NCBI GenBank assembly: GCA_964641125.1
Contig: CAZXMO010000001.1
Span: 53,340-117,339 of the forward strand
Length of the DNA: 64,000 nucleotides
Source of the DNA: JBKHAJ01 sp964641125
GTDB taxonomy: Bacteria; Spirochaetota; Spirochaetia; SPDA01; CAZSGZ01
Direction: 5' to 3'
Positions 1-8,531 of the stretch are shown here, one piece after another; position 1 is the first letter of the stretch, and every line of letters begins with the position of its first letter. The notes under the pieces were generated by a model. That model was not told the DNA's origin. It made no database searches and worked only from the letters and a program-made list of their open reading frames with translations. The position numbers and the translations under genes were made by a program.

Positions 1-779
1 TTCCGGGGGCGGACGATGTTGCAGACGGTCCGGTGAGCCTGAAAGGCCATACCGGGGAAGGGGGTGTGATACACATTGTAGGCGAAGTCCGCGTCGAAAT
101 CGAAATCCCCCGCCGCCTCCCTGTAGTCGACGAAGGAACCCTCAAGAGCGTCCATGTAGGTAAACAGACTCACCTCGTTGTTGCCGACCTCGTGGACCGC
201 GGAGGGGCGGAAGGTGTCGTAGATATCGGTGGTCCAGGTCCCCTTTTTGTCGAGCTCGAACTCCACCACTTTCGGGTCGTCGCTTATGATCATCGCCGCG
301 GCGACACCTCCTAAGACGAACTCCTCCTTCAGACCCAGATGCATCCGGGAGAAATCGGTACTGATTACCAACGCCTTCCGGCCCCTGCTGAGCCCCGAAG
401 CCACCCAGTTGAGGGCGGCGTCCATGGCGGCGACCCCGGAGTAGCAGGCATGCTTCGTCTCGTAGTTGCGCACATTGGGACCCAGCCCCAGGGCGCCGTG
501 GATGTTGGTGGATAGGGGCTTTCCGAAATCCACCGATCCCTCGGTCCCTACAACAAGAAGACCTATCGAGTCCTTCTCCTCGTCTCCGACGATCGGCGCT
601 GCCGCGTTTCCCCCCATGGTGACGGTGTCCTCCCAGGGGGGGTTGAGGCTCCGCTCGTTGATCAGGAAGTCGCTTACCACCTTGTCGGGATCCTTGCCCC
701 TGGCTTCGGCGAGCTCCCTCTGGTCGAGACAGAGGGATGATCCGTAGATGTTGATCTTTTCGATGCCTGCTCGTTTCAT
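1..779 (-). CDS. HMG-CoA synthase-like enzyme (PksG type), 3' end cut by window edge
   Basis: This thiolase-fold enzyme would condense an acetyl unit with a beta-ketoacyl thioester, as HMG-CoA synthase does on CoA or its PksG-type relatives do on carrier protein. The catalytic residues are visible: Glu50 in PPWEDTVTMGGNAA, Cys112 in ETKHACYSG, and the later histidine region YHTPFPG followed by AFQAHR. About 259 residues lie inside the window and the C-terminus is missing. The ATG at 779 follows AAAGGAA. It lies 25 nt downstream of a ketoreductase gene and behind ketosynthase and acyltransferase genes. That context favours a carrier-protein-dependent (beta-branching-like) role over the mevalonate pathway, although a mevalonate HMG-CoA synthase cannot be excluded from this fragment. 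Confidence 0.8.
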   Translation of the reverse strand, partial: MKRAGIEKINIYGSSLCLDQRELAEARGKDPDKVVSDFLINERSLNPPWEDTVTMGGNAAAPIVGDEEKDSIGLLVVGTEGSVDFGKPLSTNIHGALGLGPNVRNYETKHACYSGVAAMDAALNWVASGLSRGRKALVISTDFSRMHLGLKEEFVLGGVAAAMIISDDPKVVEFELDKKGTWTTDIYDTFRPSAVHEVGNNEVSLFTYMDALEGSFVDYREAAGDFDFDADFAYNVYHTPFPGMAFQAHRTVCNIVRPR

Positions 780-804
780 AATCGATTCCTTTCTTTTGGT
801 GTCT

Positions 805-1545
805 TTACGGTACGTAGGTCAGCCCGCCGGCAACCCGGATGACTTCGCCGTTAATAAAGCCCGCCTCGTCGGTGGTGAGGTAATGGACCATTGCGGCGAT
901 CTCTTCGCCGCTGCCGGTCCGCCTCATCGGGCAGTACTCCATCCATATCTTCTTGAGATTTTCGACCATATGGTCGGTGGTCAAATCGGTTTCCACATAC
1001 CCGACCGTGACGATATTGGCGGTGATGTTTTTCGCGCCGTATTCACGGGCTATGGTGTTCGTCAGCCCCACCAGTCCCGCCTTGCTCGCGGCGTAATTCA
1101 CCTGACCGCTGCATCCTTCCATGGAGAGAGAAGAGATGTTGATGATCCGTCCCTTCCGGTTAGAGATAAAATGCATCAGGAAGCTGCGGATGACCCAGAA
1201 AGGCCCCGATAAATTGGTATCGATCACCTCGGTCCATTCTTCATCGGACATGAGAGCGGCTGCGTTGTTCCGGACAATCCCGGCGTTGTTCACCACCGCG
1301 GTGACGGTATCGAAGTCGGTTATGACTTGATCGACGATCTCTTCCACCTGCGCCGGAGACTTCACGTCCATCCGGTAGCTCTTGACCGGGACCTCCGGAT
1401 TTATCCGTTTCGCCTCCTCGACGACCTCGGCGGCCTTCGCCTCGTTCCCCATGTAGGTAAAGGCCGTCCCGTGGCCTTCCCGGACGAACTTGAGGACGAT
1501 GAAGCGGCCGATCCCGCGGGATCCGCCCGTTATAAATACATTCAT
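805..1545 (-). CDS. 3-oxoacyl-ACP reductase-like SDR (FabG family)
   Basis: The 246-residue product is a classical short-chain dehydrogenase that would reduce a 3-oxoacyl thioester with NAD(P)H. It has the N-terminal cofactor loop TGGSRGIG (residues 7-14), the NNAG motif, the catalytic serine in ISSLS, and Tyr-x-x-x-Lys in YAASK. The C-terminus (GEVIRVAGG) is typical of FabG. The gene starts 3 nt after the ketosynthase stop codon and precedes the HMG-CoA-synthase-like gene, so it is part of one operon. It is probably dedicated to this pathway and not the housekeeping fabG, which normally sits with acpP and fabF. That is inference from context. Confidence 0.88.
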   Translation of the reverse strand: MNVFITGGSRGIGRFIVLKFVREGHGTAFTYMGNEAKAAEVVEEAKRINPEVPVKSYRMDVKSPAQVEEIVDQVITDFDTVTAVVNNAGIVRNNAAALMSDEEWTEVIDTNLSGPFWVIRSFLMHFISNRKGRIINISSLSMEGCSGQVNYAASKAGLVGLTNTIAREYGAKNITANIVTVGYVETDLTTDHMVENLKKIWMEYCPMRRTGSGEEIAAMVHYLTTDEAGFINGEVIRVAGGLTYVP

Positions 1546-1548
1546 ATC

Positions 1549-2835
1549 CTATCCCTCGTAACGTTTGATCAGACTGCAGCAGTTGATTCCCCCGAAGCCG
1601 AAGGAGTTCTTGAGCATAAGCCTGACCGGATAATCGACCGGACCGTCCTTGCACACATCCAGGTCGACCTCGGGATCCAGCACGTCGATGTTTGTAGTCG
1701 GGTGCAGCCGTCCGTGCTTCATCTGCAGCAGTCCTCCGATAGTCTCCACCAGGGGTGAGGCCCAGCAGGTGTGACCCAGCATAGATTTCGGCGCGTTGAG
1801 CTTGAGCTTGTAGGCATGATCGCCGAAGGCTTCTTTTACGGCGTTTATCTCTTTGACGTCCCCGGCGGGGGTGCCCGTGGCGTGGCAGTTGACGTAATCG
1901 ACCTCTTCAGGGGCAATTCCGCAATCCTCTAAGAGACGCTTCATGACCCAGGCTTGTTCCCGCCCGCCGGGGACCGGAAGGTGGTTGGCGTTGGAATTCG
2001 CCTTGACCCCTAGGACTTCTCCATAGATCGGGGCTCCTCTGTCCAAAGCGGTTTCCAATTCCTCGATTATGAGAGTACCCGCTCCGTGGGAATAGATAAA
2101 ACCGTCCCTCCGTGAATCGAAGGGGCGGGAAGCCTCTTCGGGCTTCTCCATGTACTCCTTTTTCATGACCACCGCGTTGATGATGACCGATGCCTGGATG
2201 TCCGCGGGGGAGACGTCGAAGGGCGCTCCGGCTATGATAGCCCGCTCGCACTCCCCGGTGACCACGTCCCTGAACCCCGCCCGAAGAGCCAGGTTTCCGC
2301 TCGCGCAGGCCCCGCCGATGGTAAAAGTCGGGCCCTGAAGGCCCAGGATCTCGGTGATAATGGCGGGAACGTTGGGATCTATGGCCTCGACCCCCGCTAA
2401 GGGATCGATAAACTCGGGCTCCTCGAAATACTGCCGGGCGTTTTCGAAGATATAATTGGAGTTGAGGTTGTGTCCGGGAACGATGATACTCGTTTCGTAC
2501 CGGTCGAGCTCCATGCCGAAGAGCCCGGCGTCCCGGTAGGCCTGAAGAGCCGAGAGGGCGGCTAGGCGCGCGGAAAAGGTAGTCGAGCGGAAGAGCTTCC
2601 GCGTACGCTTGTATGCCTCTTCCCCGAGGTCATCCTTGAACCCCTCGAAGGCGGATTTCCAGTCGTAATCCCCGAGATCTCCTCCGATCTTGCATTCGAT
2701 CCCGGTCATGTCCAGGGTGCGCCACCGGGTTATTCCCGACTTGCCCGCAATGAGATTGGTATAGAAATCCTCGATATTATCGGCTAAGGGATTGATGGTG
2801 CCTAAGCCGGTTATGACCACACGTCGTTTTTTCAT
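1549..2835 (-). CDS. beta-ketoacyl synthase (FabF/KAS II-like)
   Basis: This 428-residue ketosynthase has the full Cys-His-His triad: Cys177 in GGACASGN, a histidine in NCHATGTPAGD and a histidine in PKSMLGHTC. It should therefore be able to condense and not only decarboxylate. In polyketide beta-branching cassettes the free-standing ketosynthase usually has serine in place of this cysteine, so this one differs. The N-terminus (VVITGLGTINPL) is FabF-like. The motif GGACASGN differs from the TACATG or TACSSG of housekeeping FabF, which points to a specialised substrate. A 65-nt gap separates it from the upstream acyltransferase gene. Confidence 0.85.
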   Translation of the reverse strand: MKKRRVVITGLGTINPLADNIEDFYTNLIAGKSGITRWRTLDMTGIECKIGGDLGDYDWKSAFEGFKDDLGEEAYKRTRKLFRSTTFSARLAALSALQAYRDAGLFGMELDRYETSIIVPGHNLNSNYIFENARQYFEEPEFIDPLAGVEAIDPNVPAIITEILGLQGPTFTIGGACASGNLALRAGFRDVVTGECERAIIAGAPFDVSPADIQASVIINAVVMKKEYMEKPEEASRPFDSRRDGFIYSHGAGTLIIEELETALDRGAPIYGEVLGVKANSNANHLPVPGGREQAWVMKRLLEDCGIAPEEVDYVNCHATGTPAGDVKEINAVKEAFGDHAYKLKLNAPKSMLGHTCWASPLVETIGGLLQMKHGRLHPTTNIDVLDPEVDLDVCKDGPVDYPVRLMLKNSFGFGGINCCSLIKRYEG

Positions 2836-2900
2836 ATGTACTTCCTATCAGTTGTGTATGCTTTTTTCAATCCTGTCAATATATTGAATATTAGTACAGT

Positions 2901-3836
2901 TTATTCAGCTAAAATTTCTTCGATATCCGCCACCGTTCCCGCCTTCCTGCACCGGATCTTCTTGTAAAACGATTTCCATAATCCGGACAGAACGCTCCCC
3001 GGACCGGTTTCCAGGTACCTCTCGTAGCCGTCCTGCAGAAGGGACTGCTCCTCGTCCACCCACCGGACCGGGGAGACGATCTGCTCGGCGCACAACGCCT
3101 TCGCCTCGAGACCGCCGCCGACGGCGCGGCCGGTGACATTCGCATAGACCGGCTTGACCGGATCATTGAACGTGATATCGGTTAAGAATTCTTCGAACTC
3201 GTCCCGCGCCTCTTTCAATAGGGGGCTGTGAAAGGGACCCGATACCTTGAGACGGACGTACTTCATGGCCCCGGCGGCATCGAAGGCCGATTCGGCCTTG
3301 TCCAATCCCTCCGCCGTACCCGCGAGAACGAGCTGAATGGGACTCGAGTAGTTGGCCAGATACACCCGGTCCTCTTTCAACCCCTCGAGGACCTCCATGG
3401 CCTCGTCGTAGGAGAGACCGATCACCGCGGCCATACCCGCGGGACCTCCGGCGGTGTCGACCTTCCGGCTTTCCCTCTCCATGATAGCCCCCCGGGTCTT
3501 TACAACGGCGAAGAGGTCCTCCGTCGAGAGAACTCCCGCCTCCCACAGAGCGGAATACTCGCCGAGGCTGAAACCGGCGGCCCCGTCGGCTAAGATACCC
3601 CTCTCGCCCAAGACGATACTCGATGCGCAGTTGACGACGGTTACGGCAATCTGGGTGTTATCGGTTGCCTTGAGCTCATCCTCGGTCCCCTCGAAGAGGA
3701 GTTTTTCGATATCTTTTTCGGTTACCTCCGAGGCTGTCTCGAAGATCCGTTTTACCTCCCCGCTCTCTTCGAAAAAATCTTTCCCCATGCCGGGGTACTG
3801 AGCCCCCTGACCGGGATAGAGAAAACACGTTTTCAT
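2901..3836 (-). CDS. malonyl-CoA:ACP acyltransferase-like protein (FabD family)
   Basis: The 311-residue protein loads an acyl group, probably malonyl, from CoA onto a carrier protein. It opens with FLYPGQGAQYPGMG and has the nucleophile elbow GFSLGE with Ser90, where housekeeping FabD usually has GHSLGE. The catalytic histidine is in GPFHSPLL. It is a free-standing acyltransferase in an operon with a ketosynthase, a ketoreductase and an HMG-CoA-synthase-like gene. The Phe for His change next to the nucleophile supports a divergent, pathway-specific copy. No acyl carrier protein gene is seen nearby in the window, so one would have to lie beyond the left edge or be supplied in trans. Confidence 0.85.
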   Translation of the reverse strand: MKTCFLYPGQGAQYPGMGKDFFEESGEVKRIFETASEVTEKDIEKLLFEGTEDELKATDNTQIAVTVVNCASSIVLGERGILADGAAGFSLGEYSALWEAGVLSTEDLFAVVKTRGAIMERESRKVDTAGGPAGMAAVIGLSYDEAMEVLEGLKEDRVYLANYSSPIQLVLAGTAEGLDKAESAFDAAGAMKYVRLKVSGPFHSPLLKEARDEFEEFLTDITFNDPVKPVYANVTGRAVGGGLEAKALCAEQIVSPVRWVDEEQSLLQDGYERYLETGPGSVLSGLWKSFYKKIRCRKAGTVADIEEILAE

Positions 3837-3860
3837 TGTGTCGTTCCTCCAATGGTGTGA

Positions 3861-4991
3861 CTAGAGTGCCTTACCGTAAACCCGGTAGGTCCGGTAGCGT
3901 TCGGTGCCCCACGCCTCGAGCATATTCCTCAAACCGAGATTGTCCTCGAGGACCCAGGACAGATCGGCCCCTTCGTATCCGAGAGCCTTTCCCCTCTCGT
4001 AGGTCTCCAGGGCGAATACGGCGTCGATGCCCTTGTTTCGATATTCGGATCGGACCCCCATGATGGCGACCCGAATCATCCGGGTCCGGTTCTTGCCCAA
4101 GAGAAGCCGGAAGATCCCGAAGGGAAAGAGCCGGCCGTTCATCTTGATGAAGACCTCGTTGATATTCGGAAGAGGGATGGAGAGCCCCACCAGCCTCTCG
4201 TCGGCGAAGACCATGAGTGCCAGCTCGGGGCGGGCGATGAGCTTGAGCTCCTCCGCCATTTTATCGAACTCCTCCCTCGTCCAGGGGACAAATCCCCAGT
4301 TCCGTTCCCAGGCGGAGTTGTAGAGCTCCCGGATTATCTCCACCTCCTCGTCCAACCGCTTCATGTCGATAGGTCGTATGGTCAGATTGTTCCGCTTCTT
4401 CGAGAGCTCGGTGACCCGCCGGATCTTGTCCGATATCTCTACCTTCCCTCTGAGCAGACGATAACAGTACAGGTCCCGCTCTTTGGAATAGCCGCATTCT
4501 TCGATAAGGGCGGGATAGTACGGGGGGTTGTAGTTCATCTGAACCATCGGAGGCTCGTCGAAGCTGTCGATGAGAACCCCCAGGAGGTGGTTGGTGGAGG
4601 GATTCATGGGACCGATTATCCGTTCCATCCCCTTGTTGCGGACCCATTTTTCCGCTTCCCCGAAGAGCGCCCGGGCAACCTCGGGATCGTTCTCACCCTC
4701 GAAGAAACCGAAAAAACCGGCCTTTTCGTTGTGGAACTCGACATAATTCCAATCCACGATCGCCGAAATCCGGCCGACCTCTCTGCCGTCACGAAAGGCT
4801 TGGAAGTTCTCGATATCGGCGTGACGGTAGAAGGGATTTTCCTCGGTGTCGAAGAGCTCCTTCTCGCCGATCAAAAGCGGCGGTACCCAGTTCTCGTAGC
4901 GGCTCTTCTTACCGCGGTAGATCTTCCAGGGGAAGCGGATAAATTGCTTTAAACCGGACTTAGTGGTTACCGGCCGGATGGTTACTGACAT
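3861..4991 (-). CDS. GNAT-fold acetyltransferase-like protein, function unknown
   Basis: The 376-residue protein resembles the YghO-type family, whose reaction I do not know. It starts MSVTIRPV and has the conserved stretch IGPMNPSTNH followed by MNYNPPYYP. The C-terminal half looks like a GNAT domain, with RVAIMGVRSEYRNKGIDA as the probable acetyl-CoA-binding region. It is the first gene of the operon that continues into the acyltransferase, ketosynthase, ketoreductase and HMG-CoA-synthase genes, 24 nt before the next gene. The ATG follows GGAG with 7 nt spacing. An acyl transfer step in the same pathway is plausible but not shown. Confidence 0.6.
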   Translation of the reverse strand: MSVTIRPVTTKSGLKQFIRFPWKIYRGKKSRYENWVPPLLIGEKELFDTEENPFYRHADIENFQAFRDGREVGRISAIVDWNYVEFHNEKAGFFGFFEGENDPEVARALFGEAEKWVRNKGMERIIGPMNPSTNHLLGVLIDSFDEPPMVQMNYNPPYYPALIEECGYSKERDLYCYRLLRGKVEISDKIRRVTELSKKRNNLTIRPIDMKRLDEEVEIIRELYNSAWERNWGFVPWTREEFDKMAEELKLIARPELALMVFADERLVGLSIPLPNINEVFIKMNGRLFPFGIFRLLLGKNRTRMIRVAIMGVRSEYRNKGIDAVFALETYERGKALGYEGADLSWVLEDNLGLRNMLEAWGTERYRTYRVYGKAL

Positions 4992-5023
4992 ATCGATACT
5001 CCGTCTCGAAAAATGTATCGTCT

Positions 5024-5052
5024 ATAGTAATCCTTCGGGTATTAACGGTCAA
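5024..5052 (-). promoter_or_regulatory. sigma70-type promoter of the KS/AT/HMGS operon
   Basis: On the minus strand, TTGACC (5047-5052) is followed by a 17-nt spacer and TACTAT (5024-5029). Transcription would begin near 5017, about 25 nt before the ATG of the GNAT-like gene. This gives the five-gene operon its own promoter, apart from the DOMON gene upstream. Confidence 0.65.
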
Positions 5053-5058
5053 TCCCAA

Positions 5059-5607
5059 TTAAAATGGCACTTGTATCGAACCTCTTTTGGCGTGTTTTGT
5101 AGAAAAGTTGTCCTCGCCGTTCCCGGAATGCGCCAGAATCAGGGTGATCGTCTCTCCTTCCGTAAGGGGCTGATCGAACTCGTCACCCGAATCGAGGGGA
5201 AGGGTAAACTCGAGGGTGGTACGCCCGCCCGATTCACTTCCGGCGGGGTTAGTTACGTCCGAGGTCCCTCCGATATCCTCGTCCTTTCGGTGCGCGAAGG
5301 CGGAGGTGCCGAAGTGATCCGATATAAAGACCTCTCCATTTTGGACATAGCCTATGATGATATTGGCGTCCTGCATAAACCGGGAGGGCTCGAATCCCAC
5401 CGCCACCCATCCTTCGGTAGGAGCGGAAACCTTGAACCGGACGCTTCCACCGTCGACCTTCCATTGCACCTCCGAACCCTCGAGCTCGATCATCTTGAAA
5501 CCGGCCGCGGTAATATCGGGAGACATCATCTCTCCATTTCCCCCCGCCCAAAGAACCCCGCAGGCCGTAAGTATTCCCAAAACCACTGCACATACTCCGC
5601 GTTTCAT
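5059..5607 (-). CDS. exported DOMON-domain protein
   Basis: The 182-residue protein has an N-terminal signal peptide (hydrophobic stretch about residues 4-21, ending LWAGGNGE). The rest reads as a DOMON domain, a beta-sandwich known to bind haem or sugar. Characteristic patches are WVAVGFEPS, then ANIIIGYVQNGEVFISDHFG, and an acidic stretch before the final beta strands. It may be a periplasmic or surface haem- or ligand-binding protein; the ligand cannot be read from sequence. The gene lies 34 nt downstream of yigZ on the same strand and may be co-transcribed with it. Confidence 0.7.
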   Translation of the reverse strand: MKRGVCAVVLGILTACGVLWAGGNGEMMSPDITAAGFKMIELEGSEVQWKVDGGSVRFKVSAPTEGWVAVGFEPSRFMQDANIIIGYVQNGEVFISDHFGTSAFAHRKDEDIGGTSDVTNPAGSESGGRTTLEFTLPLDSGDEFDQPLTEGETITLILAHSGNGEDNFSTKHAKRGSIQVPF

Positions 5608-5641
5608 TACAACTCTCCTATTCTCATCTGTGATACCCGCG

Positions 5642-6247
5642 TCATCCCCGCGGGATAATAACCACCTCTCCCCGGGAGAGGGCCGTTATCTTTTCCTTGA
5701 ACCGGTCGAACTTCGACTCCGGGACGGAGCCGGTAAGACGAATCAGGGTATCGAACTCTTCGCTGCACCGTTTTCCCCGGTGCTCCTCGAGAATCCGCAC
5801 CGCAGGGTCGTAGAGGTGATAGGGAAGCCCCACGGTAAACTCGATTTCGTTTACCAAAGGAACTGCGGGAAGGTCCGCCAAAACCCTTTTCGCGCTCTCG
5901 GTATAGGCGCGGGCCAGCCCTCCGGTGCCGAGCTTGGTTCCCCCGAAGTATCTGACCACGGTCACCAGGACATTGGTAATGCCGCTCCCCTTGACCACCT
6001 CGAGGACCGGCCTTCCCGCAGTCCCCTTGGGCTCTCGGTCGTCACTCATCCCCAGGGCCAAGGAGGTCTCGGGTCCGACTGCGAAGGCATAAACCACATG
6101 GTCCGCGCCGGGATACTCCTCCCTCCGCCGGGCGATTTCCGCCCTTCCCTCCTCGGGCGTGTCGATGCGGACGGCCCTGCCTATAAACCGGGAACGCTTG
6201 ACGATATATTCGATTTCGGAGGTACCCTTCGGAACGACCAGGCTCAT
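5642..6247 (-). CDS. yigZ: YigZ/IMPACT family protein
   Basis: The 201-residue protein has the full IMPACT-family signature: KRSRFIG near the N-terminus, HVVYAFAVG, SDDREPKGTAGRPVLE, and VVRYFGGTKLGTGGLARAY. Eukaryotic IMPACT regulates the eIF2 kinase GCN2; the role of the bacterial protein is not settled. The ATG has no Shine-Dalgarno and lies 9 nt past a good -10 box, so the mRNA may be leaderless. It is divergent from ilvB. Confidence 0.92.
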   Translation of the reverse strand: MSLVVPKGTSEIEYIVKRSRFIGRAVRIDTPEEGRAEIARRREEYPGADHVVYAFAVGPETSLALGMSDDREPKGTAGRPVLEVVKGSGITNVLVTVVRYFGGTKLGTGGLARAYTESAKRVLADLPAVPLVNEIEFTVGLPYHLYDPAVRILEEHRGKRCSEEFDTLIRLTGSVPESKFDRFKEKITALSRGEVVIIPRG

Positions 6248-6256
6248 ATCACATAC

Positions 6257-6285
6257 AGCCTAAAGGGTATGGGGGGAATTTGCAA
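6257..6285 (-). promoter_or_regulatory. promoter of yigZ, probably giving a leaderless mRNA
   Basis: On the minus strand TTGCAA (6280-6285) is followed by 17 nt and TAGGCT (6257-6262). Only 9 nt separate the -10 box from the yigZ ATG, and they contain no Shine-Dalgarno. Transcription would begin within about 3 nt of the start codon. Confidence 0.55.
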
Positions 6286-6317
6286 ATACCGGGATATCTC
6301 CGGCTCCCGCGGCGATG

Positions 6318-6345
6318 TTGACTTTTTAGGAGGGATGTCTACAAT
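6318..6345 (+). promoter_or_regulatory. promoter of ilvBN
   Basis: TTGACT (6318-6323), a 16-nt spacer and TACAAT (6340-6345) precede ilvB. The expected start near 6352 leaves about 15 nt of leader, which holds the Shine-Dalgarno AAGGGGGGAG. There is no room for a leader-peptide attenuator or T-box, so control by those means is unlikely. Confidence 0.6.
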
Positions 6346-6367
6346 CCTTCCTACATAAGGGGGGAGT

Positions 6368-8035
6368 ATGAGCGCAGCGAAAATAACGGGAGCCAGATCG
6401 ATTGTGGATACCCTCGAAAAACTCGGAGTAACGACGATCTTCGGCTATCCCGGCGGGGCAACCCTGCCCATTTACGAGGCCCTCGCCGGCTCCTCCATCC
6501 GCCACGTACTGAGCCGGCACGAACAGGGAGCCGCCCATATGGCCGACGGTTACGCCCGGGTCAGCGGGAAAGTGGGTGTATGCATGGCTACCAGCGGCCC
6601 CGGAGCTACAAATTTGGTAACCGGCATCGCCAACGCCTACATGGACTCGACTCCCCTCGTAGCCATCACCGGACAGGTCCCCCGGACGATGATAGGGAAC
6701 GACGCCTTTCAGGAGGTGGACACCACCGGGATTACAATCCCCATAACTAAGCACAATTACCTAGTCCAGGAGGTCCGGGATCTCCCGGGGATTATCGAGG
6801 AGGCCTTCTATCTCGCCTCGACGGGGAGAAAGGGTCCTGTACTCCTAGACATACCCAAGGACGTCCAGACCGAGCTCTTCGTTCCCGATCCCCCGAAGGG
6901 GGTTTCCTTAGAGGGATACAAGCCCACGACCAAGGGGCACAGCGGGCAGATAAAACGGGCGGTAGGGATGATCTCCCGGGCCGAGAGGCCGTGCATCCTC
7001 GCGGGAGGGGGGATCGTTCACGCCGATGCCGAGGACAAGCTCCTCGAGTTTGCCGAGATGCACCAGATTCCGGTGACCTGGACTCTGATGGGAAAGAATG
7101 CTTTTCCCAACGCCCATCCCCTGAATTTAGGTATGGTAGGATATCATGGGACAATCCCCGCTAATACGGCGGTAAGCGAGTCCGACCTCATCATCGCCGT
7201 AGGGACCAGATTCGGCGACCGCTCCACCGGCCCCTTGGAGACCTACGCGCCGAATGCGCGGATAATCCATATCGACATAGACCCCGCGGAGATAAGCAAA
7301 AATGTTCCTTCGGCGCTCCCTATCGTAGGAGACGCCCGGAATATCTTAGAGACCCTGTGCCGCGTCACCGAACCCGCCGGGCACGGGAGCTGGCTCGAGC
7401 GGGTACGGGAGCTTCACGAACGACATCCGATCAAGGTACCTCCCGGAGGACTCTCGGTCCCGGGGATCATTACCGACGTACGGACCAGGCTATCCGATCC
7501 CGTCCTCGTCACCGACGTCGGCCGGCACCAGATCTTCGCGGCCCACCATTTTCCGGTCAACACCCCAAAGAGCTTCGTAACCTCGGGAGGACTCGGGACC
7601 ATGGGATTCGGGCTTCCCGCCGCCTTGGGAACCAAGCTCGGAGCTCCCGACCGGAGGATCGTGTGTATCTCCGGAGACGGCTCCTTCCTTATGACGCTGC
7701 AGGAGCTGATAACCGCCGCGGAAGAAGAGATCTCGGTAATCGTCCTGGTGATGAACGATTCCTGCCTGGGAATGATCAAACAGCTCCAGGACGCCTTCTA
7801 CGGTGGTAAACACAGGTCCTGCTCCTTGGGGGGCTGTGTCGATTTCGCGGGTATAGCCGAGCGGATGGGCGTTCGCGGTTACCGGGTAGAGAAAAAAGAA
7901 CAGCTGACCGCCGCCCTGGAGGCCGCCCAAGCTTCCGAGGGTACAACGGTGATCGACTGCGTCATCGATAATCCGGTCAACGTCTATCCCATGGTCACCG
8001 GGAGCTCACTCACCGACTGCATCGAGGAGGATTAA
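6368..8035 (+). CDS. ilvB: acetolactate synthase large subunit
   Basis: This 555-residue ThDP enzyme joins two pyruvates to acetolactate, or pyruvate and 2-oxobutyrate to acetohydroxybutyrate, the first shared step of branched-chain amino acid synthesis. The N-terminal domain has GYPGGATLP and the catalytic Glu52 in SRHEQGAAHMADGYAR. The FAD-binding middle domain and the C-terminal ThDP/Mg motif (GDGSFLMTLQEL to LVMNDSCLGM) are present. The length is normal for the family. It is followed after 1 nt by the regulatory subunit gene, so the two are translated together. Its promoter and AAGGGGGGAG ribosome site lie just upstream. Confidence 0.95.
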   Translation: MSAAKITGARSIVDTLEKLGVTTIFGYPGGATLPIYEALAGSSIRHVLSRHEQGAAHMADGYARVSGKVGVCMATSGPGATNLVTGIANAYMDSTPLVAITGQVPRTMIGNDAFQEVDTTGITIPITKHNYLVQEVRDLPGIIEEAFYLASTGRKGPVLLDIPKDVQTELFVPDPPKGVSLEGYKPTTKGHSGQIKRAVGMISRAERPCILAGGGIVHADAEDKLLEFAEMHQIPVTWTLMGKNAFPNAHPLNLGMVGYHGTIPANTAVSESDLIIAVGTRFGDRSTGPLETYAPNARIIHIDIDPAEISKNVPSALPIVGDARNILETLCRVTEPAGHGSWLERVRELHERHPIKVPPGGLSVPGIITDVRTRLSDPVLVTDVGRHQIFAAHHFPVNTPKSFVTSGGLGTMGFGLPAALGTKLGAPDRRIVCISGDGSFLMTLQELITAAEEEISVIVLVMNDSCLGMIKQLQDAFYGGKHRSCSLGGCVDFAGIAERMGVRGYRVEKKEQLTAALEAAQASEGTTVIDCVIDNPVNVYPMVTGSSLTDCIEED

Positions 8036-8036
8036 G

Positions 8037-8531
8037 ATGCGCCATACCATATCGATACTTACCGACGACACTCCGGGAGTCATGACCCGGATCTCGGCAC
8101 TCTTTTCCAGAAGGGGCTTCAACATCGAGAGCCTGACCGTAGGCCATACCGAACTTCCGGGGAAAAGCCGCTTTACTATCCTGGTCAAGGGAGACGACCG
8201 GGTCCTCGAGCAGGTGCGGAAACAGCTTCAAAAACAAATCCACGTTATCAAGGCCTGGGACATCAAACAGGAAGAGGCGGTGGAGCGGGAACACGCCCTC
8301 ATCAAGATCTTAGTCGATCCAAACCGGAGGGCGGAGCTGCTGCAGGTAATTACGGCGGTTCAGGCGCGGATTATCGACTCTTTGGACAATATCTGGACCC
8401 TCGAGGTGACCGGCGATTCTTCGTCGGTGGACAACGCTTTTAACCTGTTCAAGAGCTTTACTATCCTGGAATCGATCCGCACCGGAAAGCTGGCGATGGA
8501 GCGGGGAACGAGCCGCTTCGCCCCGGGTTAA
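8037..8531 (+). CDS. ilvN: acetolactate synthase small (regulatory) subunit
   Basis: The 164-residue protein is the ACT-domain regulatory subunit that activates IlvB and makes it sensitive to valine. The ACT domain is at the N-terminus (about residues 3-75): HTISILTDDTPGVMTRIS, GFNIESLTVGHTE, then VRKQLQKQIHVIK. The C-terminal ALS_ss domain carries EREHALIKI, followed by DIWTLEVTG-like sequence (DNIWTLEVTG). The gene starts 1 nt after the ilvB stop codon. It is the last gene of this unit. Confidence 0.95.
   Translation: MRHTISILTDDTPGVMTRISALFSRRGFNIESLTVGHTELPGKSRFTILVKGDDRVLEQVRKQLQKQIHVIKAWDIKQEEAVEREHALIKILVDPNRRAELLQVITAVQARIIDSLDNIWTLEVTGDSSSVDNAFNLFKSFTILESIRTGKLAMERGTSRFAPG

Noticed and set aside
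6248..6367. Attenuator, T-box or riboswitch before ilvBN
   Set aside because: The leader after the promoter is only about 15 nt, so no such element fits.
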